From positions 1 to 14,267 of the forward strand of contig JAFGIE010000034.1 of the NCBI GenBank assembly GCA_016929775.1: a stretch of DNA of 14,267 bases, in the 5' to 3' direction. Source of the stretch: Anaerolineae bacterium. Lineage in GTDB: Bacteria; Chloroflexota; Anaerolineae; JAFGEY01. Below the pieces are notes generated by a model that searched no databases, was not told the DNA's origin, and saw only the letters and a program-made list of their open reading frames with translations. Both the position numbers and the translations under genes were made by a program. This document shows, in pieces, positions 6,965 to 13,372 of this stretch (within the stretch, counting starts at the first letter, position 1; every line of letters starts with the position of its first letter).

Positions 6965-8032
6965 CTACAACTCTAGGCGCATCAAGATCAGCGTCCGGAG
7001 TTCGGCAAACCCCGCATCGCCCAGGGCAGCTGCCAGAGTGCTCTCGCACGCCGGCAGCGAGACGTGCGCCCGCCGGGGCGCGAGCCGCGCCAAGATCGCG
7101 TCGAGGTCCGCTGCGAGCTGCTGCTCCACGCGCCCGCGCCACTGTGGGTGCACCCACGCCTGCAGCCGGTGCGGCGACCTGTTCCAGAGACGCGTCGCGC
7201 GCAGCACGGCGCCCGCGCACAGCGTCTGTCCGTCCATCGCTCCCCAGTAGAATGCCCGTTCTGCCGTGAACAGCGACTCGATCCACCGCAGCAGGCGTTC
7301 ATCTGCCGGCAGGACGTACTGCCGACGCTGTGCCGGATAGAGCCAGCGCTGCCCGGGCCCCTCTGCCAGTCGCGCCAATCCGTACAGCGCCTCCCCCCGT
7401 GAGGCGGGCAGACGACTCAAGACGGCAGGCGCCGCCGCAGCTTTGTCTGCCGCACGCCGCGTGGCGCGCATACCAGCCTGCTTCCACAGCTCGCTCACCC
7501 GGTCGACCTCGACGAACCCGAGCCTGGCGTACAGCGTCAGCGCTCCCGGGTTGTCGTCGCGCACATAGAGATACGCACTCTCGCCTCCGCGGTGGAGGAT
7601 ATACTCCAGCGCCGCCTCGACCAGGGCGCGCGCGATGCCGCGCCGTCGATAATCCGCGCGCACGGCAACGTTGCTGAGCTGCCAACGGCGCTCCCGCCCC
7701 ACGGGGCGCGTGACGGTGACGTTGCCGACCAACTGCTGGCTCTCCTCCCACACAAAGCCGGTGAACATGCTCTCGGCGCCCGAGCCGAGCCCATCCAGGA
7801 GGTAGGTCAACGGACCGAGACGACTCAGCATCCGGATCTCGCGCAGGACCTGCATCCCGCCCGCAGTGAGTTCCAGCTGGAAGGCTTCCTCGATTAGGTC
7901 GGCGAGCTGTCCCAGGTCGCGCGCCGGGTTGAGAGGCCGAATGCAGGGGCTTGTTTGGTTGGGGATCGATCGAGCGATCAAGGCACGCTCCAAAGCCGAG
8001 ATAGGCGGCGCCGCGCGTCGCACGGCAGGCAT
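6965..8032 (-). CDS. Two-domain GNAT-family N-acetyltransferase
   Basis: This 355-residue protein carries a complete GNAT domain at about 28-185. Motif A is LSNVAVRADYRRRGIARALVEAALEYI (119-145), with the acetyl-CoA pyrophosphate-binding RRRGIA loop, and motif B is YLYVRDDNPGALTLYARLGFVEVD. A linker rich in Ala and Arg follows, then a second weaker GNAT-like unit at about 225-355 in which WVHPQWRGRVEQQL (293-306) resembles a degenerate motif A. The acceptor substrate is not evident. The ATG at 8032 begins 4 bases after the stop of the membrane gene (TAGTATAATG), so translational coupling is likely; no good ribosome site is seen. Alternative GTG or TTG starts lie at codons 4 and 14, leaving the domain unchanged. 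A longer reading to 8179 overlaps the upstream gene and adds nothing recognisable. Confidence 0.82.
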   Translation of the reverse strand: MPAVRRAAPPISALERALIARSIPNQTSPCIRPLNPARDLGQLADLIEEAFQLELTAGGMQVLREIRMLSRLGPLTYLLDGLGSGAESMFTGFVWEESQQLVGNVTVTRPVGRERRWQLSNVAVRADYRRRGIARALVEAALEYILHRGGESAYLYVRDDNPGALTLYARLGFVEVDRVSELWKQAGMRATRRAADKAAAAPAVLSRLPASRGEALYGLARLAEGPGQRWLYPAQRRQYVLPADERLLRWIESLFTAERAFYWGAMDGQTLCAGAVLRATRLWNRSPHRLQAWVHPQWRGRVEQQLAADLDAILARLAPRRAHVSLPACESTLAAALGDAGFAELRTLILMRLEL

Positions 8033-8036
8033 TATA

Positions 8037-10463
8037 CTATGCTTCACGACGGTGCGCGAGTCGCAACAGGCCCCACGCCAGCGCATAGCACGCCGCGCCC
8101 AGCCCCAGCACGGCGCTGAAGCCCAGGTCGAGTGCGAGCAGGGCGCTGAGCACCGAGGCGACGACGGACGTGCAGCCATTGATGCCCCACGCCCAGGGAA
8201 CGAGGTCGGACGCCTGCCCGCGCAGGAGCGCCAGTCCCACCGGGAAGGGCACGCCCATCAGTAGGCCAACTGGCACGAGGAGCAGGCACACAACCGCCAC
8301 GCGCAGAGCCAGCGGGAGCGCCAGCACCCAGCCCGATAGGGCGTGCAGCGTCCCCAGCAGGACGACGACCAGGACCACGAGGCTGGGTAGGGCGACCCGC
8401 GCGCGCATGCGCGGCGCGAACAGGCTGCCCACTCCGGAAGAGAGGAGCAGCACCGCGATCACGATGGCAAATGCGGTCGTGGGATGGTCGAGGAACAGCG
8501 AGAGGCGCTGGATCAGCGGGATCTCGATCGCCATGTACCCCACGCCGAGACACCCTGCGTATGCCAGCAGCGCACCGTGTGCGCCGCCTGTCCTCTCGCG
8601 CCGCTCTCGGCGGCGCAGGGCAAGGGGAGCCAAGATCGCCGCCCCTGAGACCAACAGCGCCAGGACGAACAGGGCGACCAAGACCAAGTACCCGCCGCCG
8701 CCAAAGGGTTGCCAGGTGTGCCCCAGCGCCTGCAGCAGGTCCGGCATCTGGCGCCAGCGAAAGTAGTGATGAAAGTAGGGCTGGTCGTCGCTCGGCGCAC
8801 GCACGCGATAGGCATACGTCCGGTAGAACGCGGCGCGCGCGGTCGGCGCTAGGACGCGCGCGAACGCCTCTGCATACGGCGCGCCGGGATAGACATTGTA
8901 CCGGTTCACCTCCCCGGCGCGCAGGTCGGGCGTGTACACCAGGTCGAACTGGTTCCGAGCGCAAAAGCCTCGCACCATCGCCAGCTCTGTCGGCGAGAAG
9001 GCGCTCTTTTTGACCAAGATCAACATGGTCGACCAGGACCGGATCGCCACCAGCCGGTCCTGCGGCGCCGCAACGCCCGACCGCTCCAGGGAGGCGATCG
9101 CCAGCGACCAAGCACGCACGCTCTCACTGGGCGGCGTCTGCAGCCACCGCTGTACAGCCAGCAGCCCATCCGGACCGAGCATCCCCAGGTAATCGGAGAA
9201 CGCTTCCACCGTGTACACGTGGTCCTCGCTCAAGGTGTAGGCCCCCGAGACCACAGTGCGCTGGGCGTCGTTCAGCGCCACGTCGACCACGTCGAACTGC
9301 TCCTCTCGACGCGCGCGCGCGTACGCGCGTGGCGACTGGACGACCACCGAGGTCGCTGGCGAGGCATACAGCGCGCCACCGTACGACCGCACAGCGTCCA
9401 CGATCAGCGGGTTGGTCGTGACCGCGAGCACCTCGCGCGCCCCTTGGCTGCGCGCTACCACCACGTCGAGGCCCCCGCCCGGTTCGAGGACGAGGGCACG
9501 TGCTCCGGGGCGCAGCTGGTACGCCAGTGCGATCGGGAGCCGCGCTGACCAGCCATCGACGACCTCCTCCGGACCCGCAACGATCGGGGCTCTGGCGTGC
9601 GCATCCTCATACAAGCCGTGCTGGAGTGGCAGCGCCCCCTCGTAGCCCAGGCTCAGCCCCGGGGAGACGTGGATCGCCTCGCTCGCGACGACGTCGACCC
9701 GCGAGACGGCGCTCCACCGGCTGGAAAGCACGCGCGCATCGGGATACTGGAGCGTATAGCTCAGCGGGCGATAGGGAGACAGCCGCACCTCGAACCACCC
9801 AGGCCGAAGCAAGGCCAGAGCGAGCGCCGACGCGCAGAGCAGACTGGCTACCAGGCGGGACACCCCCCTGCCCCGCCCCGCTGAGCGGCGCCCGCCTCCC
9901 AGGTATACGAGCGCTGCCGCGCTCCCCAGCGCGGCGCTGCCCGCAACCGCGCCCGCGCCCCCCACCACGTCAAGTGCGCCCAGGGCAAGCAGCGAACCCG
10001 CAGCCGATCCGGCGAGGTTGGCGGCATAAGTCACGTGTCCCTGGTCGGCGCGCGCTAGAGCCAGGGCGATCCCAAACCCACTACACACAAATGGCGCCGC
10101 CAGCGCCACATAGTCCATCGCCAGGTAGAGGAACTGCACGCGCTCCCAAGCGATGCGGTACATATCAAAAGGATACGCATTCAGCACGACATAGCTCGCC
10201 AGTGTCGTGAGTGCAAAGCCTGCTGCCGAAAGGCCGAGCACGCGCTCGACCGCCGCACCGTCCCGCACGCGTGGCAGGCACGCAAGCAGCGTACCGCCGG
10301 CGCCCATGCCCAGCATCCCGACGCTGATCGAGAGGAACGCAAAGTGGTGGCCCTGCGTCAAGGCGAACACACGGGTCAGCGCCGTCTCCAGGCCAAGCGT
10401 CGCCGCTGCCAAGAGGCATGTGCCCCACGTCCGTGCGCCAGTCCGCCTGAACCCTGCCAGCAC
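8037..10463 (-). CDS. Polytopic membrane protein with spermidine-synthase-like domain
   Basis: This 808-residue protein has about six N-terminal membrane helices (roughly 14-225), a soluble Rossmann-type domain (about 230-570), and a second helical block (about 590-800). The soluble part resembles aminopropyltransferases/SAM methyltransferases: ALVLEPGGGLDVVVA (323-337), EVLAVTTNPLIVDAV (344-358), FDVVDVALND (390-399), YTLSEDHVYTVEAFSDYLGMLGPDGLLAV, and SDDQPYFHHYF (558-568). The second block contains the family marks YMAIEIPLIQRLSLFLDHPTTAFA, FPVGLALLR and VPWAWGINGCTSVVASVL. Such fused-membrane 'spermidine synthase' proteins are common in environmental bacteria, and their real reaction is mostly unknown. 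The acidic residue that normally ends strand 2 and binds the SAM ribose is Thr here (VTTNP instead of VEINP), so catalysis is uncertain. The start is GTG at 10463 with GGAG 12 bases upstream; no other start precedes the first helix. It is the first gene of a three-gene unit. Confidence 0.85.
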   Translation of the reverse strand: MLAGFRRTGARTWGTCLLAAATLGLETALTRVFALTQGHHFAFLSISVGMLGMGAGGTLLACLPRVRDGAAVERVLGLSAAGFALTTLASYVVLNAYPFDMYRIAWERVQFLYLAMDYVALAAPFVCSGFGIALALARADQGHVTYAANLAGSAAGSLLALGALDVVGGAGAVAGSAALGSAAALVYLGGGRRSAGRGRGVSRLVASLLCASALALALLRPGWFEVRLSPYRPLSYTLQYPDARVLSSRWSAVSRVDVVASEAIHVSPGLSLGYEGALPLQHGLYEDAHARAPIVAGPEEVVDGWSARLPIALAYQLRPGARALVLEPGGGLDVVVARSQGAREVLAVTTNPLIVDAVRSYGGALYASPATSVVVQSPRAYARARREEQFDVVDVALNDAQRTVVSGAYTLSEDHVYTVEAFSDYLGMLGPDGLLAVQRWLQTPPSESVRAWSLAIASLERSGVAAPQDRLVAIRSWSTMLILVKKSAFSPTELAMVRGFCARNQFDLVYTPDLRAGEVNRYNVYPGAPYAEAFARVLAPTARAAFYRTYAYRVRAPSDDQPYFHHYFRWRQMPDLLQALGHTWQPFGGGGYLVLVALFVLALLVSGAAILAPLALRRRERRERTGGAHGALLAYAGCLGVGYMAIEIPLIQRLSLFLDHPTTAFAIVIAVLLLSSGVGSLFAPRMRARVALPSLVVLVVVLLGTLHALSGWVLALPLALRVAVVCLLLVPVGLLMGVPFPVGLALLRGQASDLVPWAWGINGCTSVVASVLSALLALDLGFSAVLGLGAACYALAWGLLRLAHRREA
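9309..9331. other. Alternating purine-pyrimidine tract (Z-DNA-prone)
   Basis: These 23 bases alternate strictly purine and pyrimidine, almost all CG steps, and include a perfect 14-bp palindrome (9316-9329) centred on TA. It lies inside the membrane protein gene, where it encodes Ala/Arg/Tyr, so codon bias explains part of it. Confidence 0.5.
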
Positions 10464-10484
10464 CTGCTCGGTCTACTCCCTTCT

Positions 10485-10525
10485 CTCATCCCGCGCGCCA
10501 AGGCCCCGCATGCCGCTCATCCCGC
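10485..10525. repeat. 10-bp direct repeat upstream of the membrane gene
   Basis: CTCATCCCGC occurs at 10485-10494 and again at 10516-10525, 31 bases apart start to start, or about three helical turns. It lies 22 to 62 bases upstream of the GTG of the minus-strand membrane gene. It could be a paired regulator site, or chance in a GC-rich spacer. Confidence 0.3.
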
Positions 10526-10551
10526 ACACGTCTGGCGGCTGCGCCCCACAA

Positions 10552-10603
10552 CGGGTAGGGCCTGCGCCAGCGTGCGCCCCGACCCATTGGGGACTCCTAC
10601 CCG
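10552..10603. repeat. Inverted repeat with internal hairpins
   Basis: CGGGTAGG (10552-10559) and CCTACCCG (10596-10603) are perfect 8-bp complements. The 36 bases between them hold two smaller possible stems: GCGC 10564-10567 with 10574-10577, and CCCC 10577-10580 with GGGG 10589-10592 (they share one base). On the minus strand it could fold in the leader of the membrane gene. No riboswitch family is recognised. Confidence 0.3.
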
Positions 10604-10636
10604 GTCTCCGCCTGCCCCCACGCAAGGGAACGTGAC

Positions 10637-10664
10637 TTGATTTTATGCAAAGCTATGCTATAAT
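10637..10664 (+). promoter_or_regulatory. Sigma70-type promoter for xerD
   Basis: TTGATT at 10637-10642 and a perfect TATAAT at 10659-10664 are spaced by 16 bases. The start of transcription would be near 10671, giving a leader of about 58 bases. The spacer contains an imperfect 12-bp palindrome, GCAAAGCTATGC (10647-10658), that could be an operator but may be chance. Confidence 0.75.
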
Positions 10665-10677
10665 AATGGCGTGAGTG

Positions 10678-10701
10678 CGGTTCTGGCGCGCCCACAGACC
10701 G
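10678..10701 (+). promoter_or_regulatory. Hairpin in the 5' leader of xerD
   Basis: CGGTTCTG (10678-10685) pairs with CAGACCG (10695-10701) with one bulged T around a 9-base loop. A second palindrome, AGCCGGCT (10704-10711), ends two bases before the AAAAGGAGA ribosome site at 10714-10722. Together they make a structured leader next to the ribosome site. Confidence 0.35.
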
Positions 10702-10728
10702 AAAGCCGGCTGTAAAAGGAGAAACGAC

Positions 10729-11610
10729 ATGCGGCGGCGCATCGACGACTTTATGCACTATCTAGAGACTGAGAAGCAGTGCTCCGAGAACACGATATCG
10801 GCATACCGCAACGATCTCAACCAGTTCCTTGACTTTGCCAGCACACAGGCATCAAGCTGGGACGAGATCCGCAAGACCAACCTGGTCGCCTACGTTCGCG
10901 AACTGCGCGGACGCAGCTATGCCTCCTCTACGGTAGCACGCAAAGTCGCCGCTGTCAAGTCCTTCTTTCACTTTATGCTCGACCAAGACATCTTGGCGGA
11001 CGACCCAACCGCCACACTCGATTCGCCCAAGGTCAAGAAACGCCTGCCCAAGATCCTGTCGCCGGAAGAGATCGAGTCGCTGTTGGCTCAGCCCACCCGG
11101 GTCAAGGACGTCAAGTCCCTGCGCGACAAGGCGTTCCTCGAGCTCCTCTACGCCAGTGGGATGCGGGTCAGTGAGCTCGTCTCCCTGGACGTCAGCGATC
11201 TCGACCTGGAAGCGCGCACCGTGCAATGCGGCGAGCGCGCCGCCAAGGAACGCATCCTGCCCGTTTCCGAGCGCGCGATCCCTCATCTGGAGATCTACCT
11301 AGAGCGTGGACGACCGCCTCTCCTCAAGGACCCTAGCAAGACAGCCCTCTTTCTGAACCATCGCGGACATCGCCTCACCAGGCAGGGCCTGTGGCTGATC
11401 ATCAAAGGCTACGTCGAAGAAGCGGGCCTCGACACCACCGTCACGCCCCACACGCTGCGTCACTCGTTTGCCACGCACCTGATCGACCGGGGCGCCGAAT
11501 TGCACGATGTTCAGCGCCTCCTCGGGCACGCCAACATATCGACGACCCAGATCTACACCGAGGTGCACCAGGATCAGCTTGACGCCGAGACCGAGGACGC
11601 CGCCGAATGA
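10729..11610 (+). CDS. xerD: XerD-like tyrosine recombinase with altered active-site lysine
   Basis: This 293-residue protein is a full-length Xer-type recombinase, the family that resolves chromosome dimers at dif with FtsK. The N-terminal SAM-like core-binding domain (1-100) includes YLETEKQCSENTISAYRNDL. The catalytic domain follows (from about 108) with Arg146 (GMRVSEL), His241 and Arg244 (HTLRHSFATHL), His267 (LLGHANISTTQIYT) and nucleophile Tyr276. The lysine expected in the beta-hairpin (GKGNKER in E. coli XerD) is missing: the sequence is GERAAKER, with Arg170 at the Lys position in an ungapped alignment. The start is the ATG at 10729, with AAAAGGAGA 6 bases upstream; a GTG at 10675 would add an unrelated 18-residue tail. 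Linkage to punA downstream recalls the Firmicutes xerD-deoB-punA order and favours XerD over XerC, but the C/D choice stays uncertain. No phage genes surround it. Confidence 0.9.
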   Translation: MRRRIDDFMHYLETEKQCSENTISAYRNDLNQFLDFASTQASSWDEIRKTNLVAYVRELRGRSYASSTVARKVAAVKSFFHFMLDQDILADDPTATLDSPKVKKRLPKILSPEEIESLLAQPTRVKDVKSLRDKAFLELLYASGMRVSELVSLDVSDLDLEARTVQCGERAAKERILPVSERAIPHLEIYLERGRPPLLKDPSKTALFLNHRGHRLTRQGLWLIIKGYVEEAGLDTTVTPHTLRHSFATHLIDRGAELHDVQRLLGHANISTTQIYTEVHQDQLDAETEDAAE

Positions 11611-11680
11611 GCTTCCGTTCGTCGCGCGCCCCAGACCAGGCACCCCGGGCTGGGCGTCTTGCACGAAAGGACCCTGTCCG

Positions 11681-12529
11681 ATGAACGCTGACGCGTTTCC
11701 AACTAGGCAGCAGGTCGAGGATGCGGCGGCATACGTCAGGGCGCGCGCGCCACAACAACCTACGGTTGGCCTGATCCTGGGCTCTGGTTTGAGCCCCCTT
11801 GCCGAGCAGGTACAAGACAGGATCGCCATCCCCTACGCCGAGATCCCGCACTTTCCTGTGTCCACCGTAGAAGGACATTCGGGTCAGCTGATCTCGGGCC
11901 TGCTTGCCGGTCTGCACGTCGTCGTCATGCAGGGACGCACGCACTTTTACGAGGGCTACTCGATGCGTCAGGTAACGTTCCCCGTGCGCGTCATGTGTCT
12001 CCTCGGGATCGACGCTCTGATCGTCACCAACGCGGCGGGGGGACTGGCGCCTCACTTTACGCCCGGCGACCTGATGTTGATCCAAGACCACATCAACCTC
12101 GTCGGCATGGCGGGACACAACCCGTTGATCGGGCCGAACGAGCCCAGCTTTGGGCCGCGGTTCCCCGACATGGCCTATCCCTACGATCCCGAGCTCCGCC
12201 AGATCGCGATCGAGGTCGCCGCAGCTGCTGGCATCCCGCTGCAGCGGGGCGTGTACCTCTGCCTCGCCGGCCCATCTTTCGAGACCCCGCACGAGGTCCA
12301 CTTTCTCCGCATGATCGGGGCAGATGCGGTCGGCATGTCCACCGTGCACGAGGTGATCGTCGCGCGCCACATGGGTGTGCGCGTCCTCGGCGTGTCTGGG
12401 ATCACCAATGTCCACTCGACCGATCCATCTATGCCGCGCGAGACCACCCACGCGGAGGTCCTCGAGACCGGCGCGATCATCGTGCCCCACATGATCGCCC
12501 TGCTGCGCGGCGTCCTAGAGCGACTATGA
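11681..12529 (+). CDS. punA: Purine nucleoside phosphorylase (trimeric, 6-oxopurine type)
   Basis: This 282-residue cytosolic enzyme of nucleoside salvage cleaves inosine or guanosine with phosphate to give the base and (deoxy)ribose 1-phosphate. Motifs of the low-mass PNP family run through it: LILGSGLSPLAEQV (31-44, phosphate loop), EGHSG, GRTHFYEGYSM (85-95, Arg86 and His88), TNAAGGLAPHFTPGDLMLIQDHINL (116-140), GPSFETPHE (197-205) with Glu201, VGMSTVHE with Met219, SGITNVHS with Asn243, and His257. Glu201 and Asn243 select 6-oxopurines and argue against the related methylthioadenosine phosphorylase, which has Asp in place of Asn243. The start is the ATG at 11681, with AAAGGA 9 bases upstream, 70 bases after the recombinase gene. 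Its stop overlaps the next start (ATGA). Confidence 0.96.
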   Translation: MNADAFPTRQQVEDAAAYVRARAPQQPTVGLILGSGLSPLAEQVQDRIAIPYAEIPHFPVSTVEGHSGQLISGLLAGLHVVVMQGRTHFYEGYSMRQVTFPVRVMCLLGIDALIVTNAAGGLAPHFTPGDLMLIQDHINLVGMAGHNPLIGPNEPSFGPRFPDMAYPYDPELRQIAIEVAAAAGIPLQRGVYLCLAGPSFETPHEVHFLRMIGADAVGMSTVHEVIVARHMGVRVLGVSGITNVHSTDPSMPRETTHAEVLETGAIIVPHMIALLRGVLERL

Positions 12530-13272
12530 ACCTGCTTGCCCGCCTGATCGCCCAGTACGCGCTCTGGATCTATGTGCTCTGCGCCATCGGCATCCTTGCC
12601 TACCTGCGCGCCGCCGTCGTGGCGCGCAGAGAGGGCGCGCAGGCGATCTACTCGCTCGAGCGAGAGGCGTCCGCCAAGCGCGTCTATCGCGCATCTGGCA
12701 TGATCGTGCTCCTCATGGCGATCGTGCTCAGCGTGTATGCCTTGTCGCACTATGTCGAGCTGCCAGCCCCGCAGGAGAGCCCGATCGAACTGACCACGCC
12801 GACGCCTGGCGCGACCCCGACGCCGCCGCGCGAAACGGCAACGGTGTCCGGAGAGGCGACCCCGACCGCCGAACCTACGGCGACGCGCAGGCCACGCGTG
12901 ACGACGATCGTCCTCCCAACCCTCGCGTTGGGCACCCCGACCACAGCTGCGCCCCCTGCCCCGGCGTCCTGTCCCCACGCGAACGTGCAGGTCTTGCAGC
13001 CCGGCGCCAACCAGGTCGTGGACGCCGGGATTGCGGTCCTCGGTACGGCAACCAAGGAGAACTTTGACCGCTACGAGTTCAAGTTCCAGAGCCGCGACTT
13101 TGAGGACGAGTGGCACTGGGTGCAGACCTTTCGCACCCCGGTCGAGAACGGCGACCTGGGCTACTGGCAGACCGCCCACCTGCCCAACGGCAACTATCGC
13201 TTCATGTTGATCGCCATCGATCGCACGGGCAACTCGCAAGAGTGCGTCGTGCCGGTCACGATCCAGCACTAG
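12526..13272 (+). CDS. Two-helix membrane protein with Thr/Pro stalk and Ig-like domain
   Basis: This 248-residue protein of unknown function has membrane helix 1 at about 11-33, a charged cytoplasmic loop (ARREGAQAIYSLEREASAKRVYR, 33-55) and helix 2 at about 57-77. A stalk rich in Thr, Pro and Ala runs from about 80 to 147, and a C-terminal domain of about 100 residues follows. That domain looks like an Ig/fibronectin-type beta-sandwich: NVQVLQPGANQVVDAGIAVLGTA at the start, then GYWQTAHLPNGNYRFMLIAIDRTGN and VVPVTIQ at the end. Cysteines 149 and 240 flank it and may form a disulfide. It would face outward. The gene begins inside the stop of the PNP gene (ATGA), implying coupled translation, although no functional link is known. 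Its layout matches the protein at 1816-2589, suggesting a shared ancestor for the helix-loop-helix part. Confidence 0.8.
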   Translation: MNLLARLIAQYALWIYVLCAIGILAYLRAAVVARREGAQAIYSLEREASAKRVYRASGMIVLLMAIVLSVYALSHYVELPAPQESPIELTTPTPGATPTPPRETATVSGEATPTAEPTATRRPRVTTIVLPTLALGTPTTAAPPAPASCPHANVQVLQPGANQVVDAGIAVLGTATKENFDRYEFKFQSRDFEDEWHWVQTFRTPVENGDLGYWQTAHLPNGNYRFMLIAIDRTGNSQECVVPVTIQH

Positions 13273-13372
13273 GTCCGCCACGACCCGCACCGACCGGTGT
13301 CCCAGCCGCGCGGCGGTCGACCCAGCTGTGCTACGCATCCCGCCCGGATCGCCCCACGAGGAGGTGACGCCT

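Larger units (their letters stand above)
10464..10728. other. Divergent intergenic region between membrane gene and xerD
   Basis: This is the longest non-coding stretch (265 bases). The left two thirds are GC-rich and contain a direct repeat and an inverted repeat. The right part is AT-rich and contains the clear promoter for the recombinase gene. No convincing minus-strand promoter was found for the membrane gene, and no small gene is supported. Confidence 0.7.

Noticed and set aside
6924..7286. N-terminal extension of the glycoside hydrolase frame
   Set aside because: It overlaps the acetyltransferase gene, has Ala/Arg/Gly-rich sequence unlike the enzyme, and a strong ribosome site supports the start at 6923.
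10637..10672. A dif-like site next to the Xer gene
   Set aside because: The AT-rich stretch has TTATGCA and TATAATAA segments, but does not show the paired arms around a 6-bp centre expected for dif. The promoter boxes explain its AT content.
10729..11610. Recombinase as part of an integrative element
   Set aside because: The protein is of the housekeeping Xer type in length and motifs. Neighbours are metabolic, and there is no adjacent tRNA, excisionase or phage gene.
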